From NCBI RefSeq assembly GCF_900996235.1, contig NZ_CAAJGM010000199.1, forward strand, positions 1 through 64,000: a stretch of 64,000 nt of DNA. Direction: 5' to 3'. The notes under the pieces are model-generated. The model was not told the origin of the DNA. It worked only from the letters and a program-made list of their open reading frames with translations, and did no database searches. The translations under genes and the position numbers were made by a program. The DNA comes from Paraburkholderia sp. BCC1885. GTDB lineage: Bacteria; Pseudomonadota; Gammaproteobacteria; Burkholderiales; Burkholderiaceae. The number at the start of each line of letters is the position of its first letter. The stretch's first letter is position 1. Shown piece by piece: positions 24,624 to 33,039 of the stretch.

Positions 24624-25700
24624 TCACTTCCGTATGGCGGAAAGCCGCGAGGACGACGGCACATTTCGACCATCGACCGTCGTGCCGGGGAAAGCAAGCA
24701 TCGGTGCCAGGGTCTCGTTGTTTTCGGCCGGGAAATTCAGCTTCGGCTTGGATGCTTCGCCAAGCTTGCTCATCTGCCCGGCGGACAGCGTCACTTCGAG
24801 AGAATCGAGATTGGCTTTGAGCTGGTCGAGCCGCCTGGCGCCAATCAGGGTTGAACTGACGCCTGCCTGCGACCTGACCCAGGCTAGTGCCACTGACGCG
24901 GGACTGACGCCAAGCTCCGCAGCAACGTCCACGACGGTTTCGATGATGTCATAATCCTCCGCGCCTGGAACGCCGACCATGTTTGTACGCCGGGTATCGA
25001 CATGGCCTACGCCGCCGCGCCTGAACTTGCCGCTCAAAAAGCCGCTCTTGAGTGGAGACCAGGGCATGACGCCCATGCCCATCGCCTGCGCCATCGGAAA
25101 CAGTTCGCCCTCGCTGGTCCGCTCCAGCAGCGAATATTCAAGCTGCAGCGCGATTATCGGTGTCCATCCACGGAAGAGACTGATCGTCTGTGCCTCGGCT
25201 GTTTTCCAGGCGGGAATATCCGAGAAGCCGACATAACGAATCTTGCCGGCCGTAACAAGGTCATCGAGACCTCGCAACGTTTCCTCAATCGGCGCCGTAC
25301 GGTCCCAGTTATGCAGCCAGTAGATGTCGATGTAGTCGGTTTGCAGCCGACCCAACGAGGCTTCGCACTGCTGGATGAGCGCCTTGCGTCCGGCACCGCC
25401 GCCGTTCGGATCGCCCGGAAACAGATTGCAATAGAATTTCGTGCTGAGCACGATCTCGTCGCGTCTGACCTTGTTCTGCCTGAGATAGTCACCGACAATC
25501 CGCTCGGAATGACCGGCGGTATAAATGTTGGCCGTATCCACGAAGTTTCCCCCGCGGCCTCGATACTCGTCGAACATGGCGAACGATTCTTCGGAGCTGG
25601 CGCCCCAGCCGAAGTCTTCTCCAAACGTCATGGTTCCAAGGCAATACGGGCTTACGCGCAATCCCGAACGCCCGAGCGTGACATAGTGGTTAAGAGGCAT
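24624..25700 (-). CDS. Aldo/keto reductase
   Basis: 358 residues, with AGGAGAAATCA before the ATG. The AKR barrel motifs are intact: FVDTANIYTAGHSERIVG near 53-70 (catalytic Asp and Tyr), STKF near 86-89 (Lys), and YIDIYWLHNWD near 120-130 (His). Members reduce aldehydes or ketones with NADPH. It lies head-to-tail after an SDR (25727-26701); both are divergent from an AraC regulator (26777) that is a likely controller of the pair. Substrate unknown. Confidence 0.9.
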   Translation of the reverse strand: MPLNHYVTLGRSGLRVSPYCLGTMTFGEDFGWGASSEESFAMFDEYRGRGGNFVDTANIYTAGHSERIVGDYLRQNKVRRDEIVLSTKFYCNLFPGDPNGGGAGRKALIQQCEASLGRLQTDYIDIYWLHNWDRTAPIEETLRGLDDLVTAGKIRYVGFSDIPAWKTAEAQTISLFRGWTPIIALQLEYSLLERTSEGELFPMAQAMGMGVMPWSPLKSGFLSGKFRRGGVGHVDTRRTNMVGVPGAEDYDIIETVVDVAAELGVSPASVALAWVRSQAGVSSTLIGARRLDQLKANLDSLEVTLSAGQMSKLGEASKPKLNFPAENNETLAPMLAFPGTTVDGRNVPSSSRLSAIRK

Positions 25701-25726
25701 TGATTTCTCCTGTCTGACTTAGGGCA

Positions 25727-26701
25727 TTAATCGATACGTGCGCCGGTGAGCTGCTCGCTCAATTGCCAGAGGCGGCCGGCCGCAATCGGGTCGGTAGCGC
25801 GAGGGCGCACACCGTGTAATTCCGCGGATTCATCGCTCGGTAAAGCGCGGGCAATATCGCAATCTGCGCAATAGACGCCTCCCATACCGTCGAGCTGGGG
25901 GCTCGTTGCGCACCAGATACTCGTCGCAGCCCCCTGCTGAGGCGTTTTTTTGTTGTTCTCAGGGTCAATGATCGGCTTGCCATCCTTGTCGATGACCTGA
26001 TGGGCGTGTAGTTGCTCGTGCGACATATGCCGAACCAGATCCGTCACGATGCCGCCGGGATGGACAGAAAACGCCCGCACGCCCGAGCGTTGCCCGACCG
26101 AATCCAGCGCAACGGCAAACAGTGCGTTGGCAGTCTTCGATTGCCCATATGCAATCCAGGGCTCGTATTCCCGATGCTTGAAGTTGGGATCATGGAAGTC
26201 GATTCCTGCCTGGCGATGGCCCAGAGAGCTAAGTGCGATCACGCGAGCGTGACCGGATCTCACGAGCGCCGGCCACAAACGGCAGGTCAGCTGGAAATGA
26301 CCAAGATGGTTGGCGGAAAACTGGGATTCGTATCCGCGTTCGTCGCGCATGAGTGGGGGCGCCATTACGCCGGCGTTGTTGACGAGAAAATCGACCCTGT
26401 CCGTCTTTCTCAGAACGTATTCGGCGAAGCGATCGATGGACGCGGGATCGAGCAGATCCATCGGCTGCAGCACGACATCGGGCATTTCGCTCAACGCAGC
26501 CCGCGCCTTCACGGAATCGCGGAATGGTACAAATACCCTCGCGCCAGCGGATCGGAACGCCTTTACCGTTTCAATACCGATGCCGCAATAGCCGCCGGTG
26601 ACGACGGCGCATTTACCGGTCAGATCGATATCGCGAATGACTTCCGCAGCGGTGGAGGCCGCGCCAAAGCCGGAGCCGATGGGAGATTGGGGGGTAGGCA
26701 T
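25727..26701 (-). CDS. Short-chain dehydrogenase/reductase (retinol-dehydrogenase-like)
   Basis: 324 residues, longer than a classical SDR because of a C-terminal extension. TGGYCGIG near 33-40 binds the nucleotide, NNAGVM near 108, the catalytic serine lies in VIALSSLGHR, and YGQSK near 184 holds the Tyr/Lys pair. Its stop is 26 bases upstream of the aldo/keto reductase start, so the two are probably co-transcribed. The divergent AraC gene begins 75 bases away. Confidence 0.88.
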   Translation of the reverse strand: MPTPQSPIGSGFGAASTAAEVIRDIDLTGKCAVVTGGYCGIGIETVKAFRSAGARVFVPFRDSVKARAALSEMPDVVLQPMDLLDPASIDRFAEYVLRKTDRVDFLVNNAGVMAPPLMRDERGYESQFSANHLGHFQLTCRLWPALVRSGHARVIALSSLGHRQAGIDFHDPNFKHREYEPWIAYGQSKTANALFAVALDSVGQRSGVRAFSVHPGGIVTDLVRHMSHEQLHAHQVIDKDGKPIIDPENNKKTPQQGAATSIWCATSPQLDGMGGVYCADCDIARALPSDESAELHGVRPRATDPIAAGRLWQLSEQLTGARID

Positions 26702-26776
26702 AAGTGTGCTCCAGATTGAATTCAGGCATGGTAGGCTGCCGGCTTCGCACCCGTAAGACGTATTCGTCCGCTTTAT

Positions 26777-27754
26777 ATGCGCAATCGTTCAAATCTACCG
26801 GTAGATCCGCTGTCGGACTTGCTGGATGTACTTCAGGCCCGGTGCAAACTGTCCGGGCAACTCATCGCGGGCGGTGACTGGGCGCACCGCTTTTCCAATC
26901 TGGATTCGATCAAATTTAATGCCGCGACCGAGGGCGCCTGCTGGTATTTCATCGACGGCATGACCGGGCCCGCACTGTTCGAGTCCGGTGACGTCCTGAT
27001 CACCAACGGCACGCGTTCGCTGATCCTCGCCAGCACCCCGACGCTGATCACCAGTGCGACGGCGACGCCGATCGCACAAGATGACGAAGGTCGATACCGC
27101 CTGGGCCAGGCGGGCGGCTTTGCCATGCTCAGCGGTCTGGTCCAGGTGGATACGGATTGGCAGGCGCTCATCCTGAATGGTTTGCCGCCATTCATTCATA
27201 TCGGCCGGACCATGCAGGCGGCCTCGCCGATCGCCTCGTCGCTGCTACAACTGATCGAGGAAATGAAACCGGGAAACAGGCCGGGTCGCAGCGTCGTGAT
27301 TGCCGGGCTGGCGCAGGTGCTGTTCGTACAGACCTTGCGCGCGTATCTGGCGCACGCACCGCAAGGCGACGAGGGATGGCTCAAAGGTTTCGGTGATCAC
27401 CGGCTGGCTGTCGCTCTCAGCTCCATCCACGGCGAGCCCGCCCGGAACTGGAACCTGGACGAACTGGCGAAAGCGGCCGGTATGTCGCGCACCTCGTTTG
27501 CCGTGCGGTTTCGCGACATGATGGGCGTGCCGCCGCTGACCTATCTGACCCGGTGGCGCATGCATCTGGCCAGACGCGAGATTCGGGCAGGCGTATCAGT
27601 TTTAGAGGCTGCGGCCAAGGTAGGTTACGCGTCCGAAAGCGCCTTCAGGAATGCGTTCAGACGTGTGACGGAAATGACGCCCGGCCAGTATCGGCAAATA
27701 GTCCAGAGGGCCGTTGTGGAGCTATCGGAGCCTCGCGACGTTGACCCCACGTGA
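26777..27754 (+). CDS. AraC-family transcriptional regulator (cupin-type N-terminal domain)
   Basis: 325 residues. The N-terminal half (about 15-195) has a cupin/AraC-binding character (GACWYFIDGMTGPALFESGDVLI). Two helix-turn-helix motifs at the C-terminus include NLDELAKAAGMSRTSFAVRFRDMMG and EAAAKVGYASESAFRNAFRRV. Divergent from the SDR-AKR pair, so a local regulator is the simplest reading. The effector cannot be deduced. Confidence 0.9.
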   Translation: MRNRSNLPVDPLSDLLDVLQARCKLSGQLIAGGDWAHRFSNLDSIKFNAATEGACWYFIDGMTGPALFESGDVLITNGTRSLILASTPTLITSATATPIAQDDEGRYRLGQAGGFAMLSGLVQVDTDWQALILNGLPPFIHIGRTMQAASPIASSLLQLIEEMKPGNRPGRSVVIAGLAQVLFVQTLRAYLAHAPQGDEGWLKGFGDHRLAVALSSIHGEPARNWNLDELAKAAGMSRTSFAVRFRDMMGVPPLTYLTRWRMHLARREIRAGVSVLEAAAKVGYASESAFRNAFRRVTEMTPGQYRQIVQRAVVELSEPRDVDPT

Positions 27755-27876
27755 TGTTTAATAACGCCCCCGACAAGCTATTCGGCACAAAATTGCCTGG
27801 CCGGAAGCACGGAACCTCTCGTTAGGTTGACAGAACGAAACGACCCACACCCGCTGATCGCCGCCGGACATATGCG

Positions 27877-28074
27877 ATGACCGCGTGGAACGTGCAACGG
27901 CCGTTCACTTTCCTCGCCTACCGCGCAGTCTGTCCGATGAGGATTGGTCGCGAGTCGAGCACCTGCTCCCAACCGGCAGTCCTGCCCGTGCTCGCCCACG
28001 GCTGGCGTACGTCAAATACTCGATGCCGTCCTCTGGGCCTGCGCCTCGGCATTCCGAAAAAACGCAATCCAAAG
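27877..28074 (+). mobile_element. IS5-type transposase N-terminal remnant
   Basis: In one frame RSLSDEDWSRVEHLLP matches the start of IS5/IS4-type DDE transposases. After about 28005 the homology continues in another frame as RQILDAVLWACASAFRKNAI. A frameshift is therefore present, and the catalytic part is absent. The fragment ends just before the ATG of the SnoaL-like gene at 28075. No terminal inverted repeats were recognised. Confidence 0.65.
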
Positions 28075-28464
28075 ATGACCAACGAAACACCTGTTCCGGA
28101 CTCGACGGAATTCCCTGTACAACAGCAACTCCAGGCCTACAACGCACGTGACATCGATGCTTTTATGCAATGGTGGGCCGACGACTGTGAATATTATGAG
28201 TTCCCCTCTCGCCTGCTCGCGCTTGGTGCTCTGCAAATCCGCGAACGCCACGTCGTGCGCTTCAAGGAATCAAATTTGTTCGGCCGGCTTATCCATCGCG
28301 CTGTGGTTGGAAACATCGTGGTCGACCAGGAGCGTGTGACACGAACGTTCCCCGAGGGTCCCGGCGAAATTGACGTGCTGGCGATTTATGAAGTCACCAA
28401 CGGCAAAATAGCGAAAGCCTGGTTCAAGATGGGGCCACCAGAGTTGCGCGCTGACAATGAGTAA
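28075..28464 (+). CDS. SnoaL-like / steroid delta-isomerase-type protein
   Basis: 129 residues from ATG at 28075; the open frame upstream lies in transposase remnant sequence. VQQQLQAYNARDIDAFMQWWADDCEYYEFPSRLL near 16-49 is the typical first helix of the NTF2-like SnoaL fold, and IDVLAIYEVTNGKIAKAWFKMG near 100-121 its last strands. No obvious Shine-Dalgarno other than AAAGATG context. Fourth member of this superfamily in the window. Confidence 0.75.
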   Translation: MTNETPVPDSTEFPVQQQLQAYNARDIDAFMQWWADDCEYYEFPSRLLALGALQIRERHVVRFKESNLFGRLIHRAVVGNIVVDQERVTRTFPEGPGEIDVLAIYEVTNGKIAKAWFKMGPPELRADNE

Positions 28465-28596
28465 TGACACTTAACCCCGGCCAGTTTCATCTCGGATTGG
28501 CCGTCAGGGCCAATGCTCGTTTCTGGCGAAACAGTGTCTCTTGCGATACGCATATACGGCACCTGCTCCGCGATACCAGGCGGGGTTATCAGACCC

Positions 28597-29346
28597 TCAC
28601 GCGTGACATATAGCAATAATTTCGGCGCTCGATGCTTCCTGGAACGGGCCGCCGCTCCAGTTCCCGAACCATTCAATCTCTCGGAATCCGGCCAACTTGA
28701 TGCGGCTCGCCAGTTCGTCACGAGACGTGAAGCGCAATCGGCTCTTGCTTATCTGCTGCGTGTTATCGCGACCGAAAACATAGTGTGTCTCAAACTCCAC
28801 GAGCGGCTCAGCCACTGCAATGCAATCATGAAAGACGTCAACGGGACCGTATTTGTCCGATTGAATCGAGCGTGCTGAAAGCGCTGGCGTCCAGGTGGTC
28901 CAGGGCCGAGCAACGGGATTGCGGGTCTCGAACATGAATGTCCCTCCTGCCTTGAGAATCTCGCGCACGGTTCGAAGCGTTGCGTGGACTTCTTCGTCGG
29001 TCAAGAGGCACTGAAACGCATGCCCGGTCATGGTCACCACGTCGAACGGCGCGCGGTCCTGTACGCTCGCGGCCTCTCCTACCATCCACTCCACCGCGCC
29101 GGAACCCGGCCGGTGTCGAGCGTAGCTGATCATCGTGGCGGAGGGATCCACGGCGATGACGTCATGACCTGCGGCAGCCAGACGTAGCGCAAACGTGCCC
29201 GTACCGCATCCCAGATCCAACACATTCCGTCGCTGTTTGCCGATTTGCTCCGAGTAAAACGCGTAATCCCAATCTCCCTGATTCAATAGATCATAGAGAT
29301 CGACGAGTCTCGAATCTGCATAGAGTGCGTTTTCACCGTCTGGCAT
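28597..29346 (-). CDS. SAM-dependent class I methyltransferase
   Basis: 249 residues. Motif I is clear: NVLDLGCGTGTFALRLAAAGHDVIAVDPSATM near 41-72. FDVVTMTGHAFQCLLTDEEV near 101-120 fits motif II/III, and GGTFMFETRNP near 135-145 the later strand. The WYxxxF-like start LVDLYDLLNQGDWDYAFYSEQI resembles small-molecule methyltransferases of the UbiE/SAM-MT type. Substrate unknown. Divergent from the riboflavin synthase homologue with 173 bases between starts. Confidence 0.88.
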   Translation of the reverse strand: MPDGENALYADSRLVDLYDLLNQGDWDYAFYSEQIGKQRRNVLDLGCGTGTFALRLAAAGHDVIAVDPSATMISYARHRPGSGAVEWMVGEAASVQDRAPFDVVTMTGHAFQCLLTDEEVHATLRTVREILKAGGTFMFETRNPVARPWTTWTPALSARSIQSDKYGPVDVFHDCIAVAEPLVEFETHYVFGRDNTQQISKSRLRFTSRDELASRIKLAGFREIEWFGNWSGGPFQEASSAEIIAICHA

Positions 29347-29519
29347 GTTCTTACGTTCCTTCTATCGGGCGTTTTTGTACGCGGAGCAGTTCAACATTCC
29401 AGGTCAATTTTATCTCGTGCGTTTGCGAGCGATCTGGCGACCGATACCGAAGGACCGATCCGTGCCGCTGACCGCCCTCAAGTATCATGTCGACTCAAGA
29501 AACAATGAAGAGAGTTCAA

Positions 29520-30233
29520 ATGTTTACCGGAATTGTCCAGGGCGTAGGTAGCATCAAAGCCATAGAGGATCATGGAGAACTAAGAGCATTCAGTATCCAA
29601 CTTCCGGACGGATTCAGCACCGGTATCGAAATTGGAGCCAGCGTCTCGGTCGATGGCGTTTGTTTGACCGTCACGGCAATCCGTTCTCCTCTGCTAGTCG
29701 ACTTCGACGTTGTTTTGCAGAGCCTGAGAATCACGACGTTAGCGGACGTAGCGGTGGGTGACAACGTCAATCTCGAGCGGGCCGCAAAGGACGGAGCAGA
29801 GATTGGAGGCCATCCTTTATCTGGTCATGTCGACTTCACCGGCACGATCCTGCAAATTGTCTCGTCGTCACACAACAGAATGGTTCGAATCGGCGTGCCG
29901 GTTGAGTTCCGCCGGTATATTTTCGCCAAGGGCTACATCGCCATCAATGGCTGTAGCCTCACGGTTTCGGAAACGAACCGAGATGAAGGCTGGTTTGAAA
30001 TCTGGCTGATACCGGAAACACGGCGCGCCACCACTTTCGATTTGAAGGCAGTCAACGACAAGGTAAATATCGAAATCGACCGAAGCACTCAGGTGGTCGT
30101 GGATACGGTTCGGGAATCGGTGAAAGAAACCTTGGGCCAGTTGACCGAGGTGATCACCAGGTTGTTGGCAGACAAGGGGCTCGATATCGAAGAACTCCTG
30201 ACTAAAAATATTCCACAGCTACCAAAGAAGTGA
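29520..30233 (+). CDS. ribE: Riboflavin synthase, alpha-subunit type (stand-alone paralogue)
   Basis: 237 residues from the ATG of MFTGIVQGVG, the invariant family start, with AAGAGAG just upstream. Two lumazine-binding repeats: residues about 1-97 (VDGVCLTVTAI; GGHPLSGHVDFTGTI) and 98-195 (INGCSLTVSETNRD; TTFDLKAVNDKVNIEID). The enzyme dismutates 6,7-dimethyl-8-ribityllumazine to riboflavin. At 237 residues it exceeds the usual 200-215: a C-terminal helix-rich tail (RESVKETLGQLTEVITRLL) is added. No FMN riboswitch and no other rib gene are beside it, so a paralogue or lumazine-protein-like role is possible. Confidence 0.87.
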   Translation: MFTGIVQGVGSIKAIEDHGELRAFSIQLPDGFSTGIEIGASVSVDGVCLTVTAIRSPLLVDFDVVLQSLRITTLADVAVGDNVNLERAAKDGAEIGGHPLSGHVDFTGTILQIVSSSHNRMVRIGVPVEFRRYIFAKGYIAINGCSLTVSETNRDEGWFEIWLIPETRRATTFDLKAVNDKVNIEIDRSTQVVVDTVRESVKETLGQLTEVITRLLADKGLDIEELLTKNIPQLPKK

Positions 30234-30272
30234 TGCAAACGAGTCGTCTGCATCACCAAGCATACGACTCGT
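30231..30272 (+). promoter_or_regulatory. Two mutually exclusive hairpins at the ribE stop codon
   Basis: TGATGCA (30231-30237, containing the stop codon) can pair with TGCATCA (30249-30255). ACGAGTCGT (30239-30247) can pair with ACGACTCGT (30264-30272). The two stems overlap and cannot form together. No T-run follows. It could be a transcript-end or stability element. Confidence 0.35.
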
Positions 30273-30309
30273 CCCCGCTTCGCATCACACGTCGCGCCGT
30301 TGGCGCCTC

Positions 30310-31068
30310 TCACCACGGAATGGTTTCGCCGTTCCAGCGCGTGAACTTCCCCGTGGGACCGTCCGGCCCCAGCATCGCCACCCGTACCGCCTCGCGAGCG
30401 CCCTCTTCGACGGTCTCGGTGCCGGCATATCCGTTGAGGTTCGTTTTGGTATACCCCGGGGACACGGCATTGACCTTGATGCCGTCCGGCTCGAGTTCCA
30501 TGGCCATGGCGACCGTCAAGGCATTGAGCGCCGTCTTGGACGCCGGGTAGACAGGGCCGAAGACCGCACGGTACGGATAGGCGGGGTCCGAGGCCGCCGT
30601 CAACGAGCCAAGCCCGCTCGATACGTTGACGATGCGAGCGCCTGGCGTCTTGCGCAAAATCGGCAGCATCGCCTGGTAGATCGTGAGCACGCCAAACACA
30701 TTGGTGTCCCACACCGCACGCATTTCATCGAGATCCACGTTGCCTGGGCACGTCGTCTTCGCGTACTCCTCGATAGACTGACCCGGCTGCCTCTTCGTAT
30801 TCGAAATGGCCGCGTTCTGGATGAGCACGTCAAGGCGACCGAACTCGTTTCGAACGCGCTCGGCCGCGGATTGAACCGAAGCCTGATCCGTCACGTCGAG
30901 CTGAAGCGCGACGGCCTCCGGTCCCACTTCCGTGGCCGCGGCTTCGCCGCGCTCCAGGCTGCGCGATCCCACCAGCACGGTCAAGCCGCGTGCCGCGAGG
31001 TCCTTTGCAATCTGAAGACCGATTCCTTGATTCGCCCCGGTGACCAGAGCAACGGGTTTGTCATGCAT
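30310..31068 (-). CDS. Short-chain dehydrogenase/reductase
   Basis: 252 residues, AGGAGA before the ATG. TGANQGIG at 11-18, a NAAISN motif in place of NNAG near 90, VNVSSG near 147 and YPASK at about 175 are all present, so it is a classical SDR with intact Tyr/Lys. The NADP preference suggested by GSRSLERGE (Arg after the second strand) is an inference. It lies upstream of another SDR (31142-31891) on the same strand with 73 bases between them. Confidence 0.9.
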   Translation of the reverse strand: MHDKPVALVTGANQGIGLQIAKDLAARGLTVLVGSRSLERGEAAATEVGPEAVALQLDVTDQASVQSAAERVRNEFGRLDVLIQNAAISNTKRQPGQSIEEYAKTTCPGNVDLDEMRAVWDTNVFGVLTIYQAMLPILRKTPGARIVNVSSGLGSLTAASDPAYPYRAVFGPVYPASKTALNALTVAMAMELEPDGIKVNAVSPGYTKTNLNGYAGTETVEEGAREAVRVAMLGPDGPTGKFTRWNGETIPW

Positions 31069-31141
31069 GGCAATCTCCTGAACGTAATGCGCTCGTGCGC
31101 GTACCAGCCTTCTTCAATCCATGCCGCCGGCTCAGTGAACC

Positions 31142-31891
31142 TCAGCGAACCTCGGCAGCCCACGCTTCGGCATCTGCGCCGGCGGGAATGCGCAGAGGCG
31201 ACGACGGGTCGGTCGCTGCGCGCCACACGGCCTCGGCGACGTCCTCTGCCCGGGTGAGCGGCGAAGAAGTATTCTGCAGTCCTGCGATAACTTTGGTGGC
31301 GAGATCGGCGTAGGCCTCATGGTCGAGACCATGCATCCGGGCGCGGGCGTTTTCGCCGAAGCGGGTGTCGGGCGCGCGGCCCGGCAGCACCAGACGCACC
31401 CGCACGCCAAACTGCTCCAGCTCTATCGCCATCGACGCGGTAAATGCATTCACCGCCGCCTTGCTCGCGCTGTACGCGGCAATCAGCGGCAGCGCCTTCA
31501 GCGTGACGCTCGACGTGACATTCACGACGACGCCGGCTTTGCGCTGCCGGAACTGAGGCAGCACGGCCTGGGTTACGGCGATCGTGCCGAAGGTGTTGGT
31601 CTCGAAGATGTCGCGTACCGTCTCAGGCGCGACCAGTTCCGCCGGCGAAGCCGCACCGAAGCCCGCGTTGTTGACGAGCACGTCGATCGGGCCGGCCGCC
31701 TCGACCGCCTGGCGGATGCTTTGCGGATCGGTGACGTCGAGCGCCAGCACGCGCAGGCGTTCTGAGGGCGGCAGCAGGTCGGCGCGCGGCGTGCGCATCG
31801 TCGCGATGACGTGCCAGTCGCGGGCCAGAAAATAGCGGGCAATCTCAAGACCAAAGCCGGACGAGCAGCCGGTGATCAGTATGGTTTTCAT
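31142..31891 (-). CDS. Short-chain dehydrogenase/reductase
   Basis: 249 residues with GGAG eight bases before the ATG. TGCSSGFG at 7-14, NNAGFG near 75, VNVTSS near 125 and YSASK near 142 give a complete catalytic set. The AraC regulator at 31995 starts 104 bases away in the opposite direction and is the likely controller. Together with the SDR at 30310 it may form a two-gene transcription unit. Substrate unknown. Confidence 0.9.
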   Translation of the reverse strand: MKTILITGCSSGFGLEIARYFLARDWHVIATMRTPRADLLPPSERLRVLALDVTDPQSIRQAVEAAGPIDVLVNNAGFGAASPAELVAPETVRDIFETNTFGTIAVTQAVLPQFRQRKAGVVVNVTSSVTLKALPLIAAYSASKAAVNAFTASMAIELEQFGVRVRLVLPGRAPDTRFGENARARMHGLDHEAYADLATKVIAGLQNTSSPLTRAEDVAEAVWRAATDPSSPLRIPAGADAEAWAAEVR

Positions 31892-31994
31892 GGAAACTCC
31901 AGTCGAGGTGGTTTGTGTATGCCCCTTACGATAGACCGCCCCGACCGTACTCGCTACAATCTAGAATCCGAATTTCATTTGCAGGAGTCCGGCG

Positions 31995-32912
31995 ATGATC
32001 GATCCCTTAGCCGAAGTCGTGACGCTGCTACAGCCGGGCGCGCGGTTTTCCAAACTGGTTCTGGGCTCGGGCGCATGGCGCGTTCGCCGCTCGGATAGCG
32101 GCCAACCGCTCTATTACGTGATCCTTGAGGGCGCCTGTCGCATGGCAATCGAGGGACACGAGCCTCTCGAGCTGGTCTCGGGCGATTTCGTGCTGATTCC
32201 CACGGCCTATGGCGTGTCGATGTCCAGCCTCGTGCCGCCCCCGCCGGGTGTGGAAGCGCTGGCGCCGCTCGTGCTCGGCAACAATGAGTTCGGCATCGGC
32301 GATCCGGATGGTCCGGTCGATTTGCGCATGATGGTCGGCCACTGCAGCTTCGGTTCGCCCGATGCATCGCTGCTGGTCTCTTTGCTGCCGCAAATCGTGC
32401 ATGTCCGCGGCGTCGATCGGCTCGCCACTCTCGTGCAACTCGTGCGCGACGAATCGCGCGCGCAGCGGCCTGCGCGCGAGGTCGTGCTGTCACGACTGCT
32501 GGAAGTGCTGCTTATCGAGGCGCTGCGGTCCACGGCGGAAACGACGGCGTCACCGGGCCTGGTTCGCGGGCTCTCCGATGCCCGCCTTGCAGCCGCGATC
32601 CGCGTGATGCACGAGCACCCTACCCGCGCGTGGACGGTTGCCGACCTCGCGAAAGAGGCCGCCTTGTCACGGTCAACCTTCTTTGAGCGCTTCAACCGCG
32701 CGGTGGGCGTGGCGCCCATGGAATATCTGCTCACCTGGCGCATGGCGCTCGCCAAGGACCTGCTGCGTCGCAACGAGGGCCGCGTCGCCGACGTTGCACA
32801 GCGCGTGGGCTACAGTTCCGCCAGCACCTTCAGCGTCGCCTTTACGCGGCATGTCGGGCGGCCGCCCTCGCAGTACGCGCGCGAGGAGCAGGAGGCAAGC
32901 GGGGACGAGTAG
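31995..32912 (+). CDS. AraC-family transcriptional regulator (cupin-type)
   Basis: 305 residues, AGGAG before the ATG. An AraC-type cupin sensing half (LYYVILEGACRMAIEGHEPLELVSGDFVLIP near 36-66) precedes two helix-turn-helix segments (TVADLAKEAALSRSTFFERFNRAVG and DVAQRVGYSSASTFSVAFTRHVGRPP). Divergent from the two SDR genes at 31142 and 30310. It has the same overall build as the AraC gene at 26777, which also faces an SDR, so two similar regulator-oxidoreductase sets occur within 6 kb. Confidence 0.9.
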   Translation: MIDPLAEVVTLLQPGARFSKLVLGSGAWRVRRSDSGQPLYYVILEGACRMAIEGHEPLELVSGDFVLIPTAYGVSMSSLVPPPPGVEALAPLVLGNNEFGIGDPDGPVDLRMMVGHCSFGSPDASLLVSLLPQIVHVRGVDRLATLVQLVRDESRAQRPAREVVLSRLLEVLLIEALRSTAETTASPGLVRGLSDARLAAAIRVMHEHPTRAWTVADLAKEAALSRSTFFERFNRAVGVAPMEYLLTWRMALAKDLLRRNEGRVADVAQRVGYSSASTFSVAFTRHVGRPPSQYAREEQEASGDE

Positions 32913-33039
32913 TCGTGTTTCGCACCCACCCTTCGGAAATGCCGTCTCCTGCTTTGCCCCACGCGTGATCGCCGTGAACCGCCTTCTTCGCGCGCATCGT
33001 TGCGGATCGGCAAGCACCGCGACGTCCTCCGCCGTCGCT

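Noticed and set aside
29346..29519. FMN riboswitch ahead of the riboflavin synthase homologue
   Set aside because: The 170-base space between the divergent genes is too short and lacks the conserved RFN helices and the AGGNNNRNNNGGGG-type segments.
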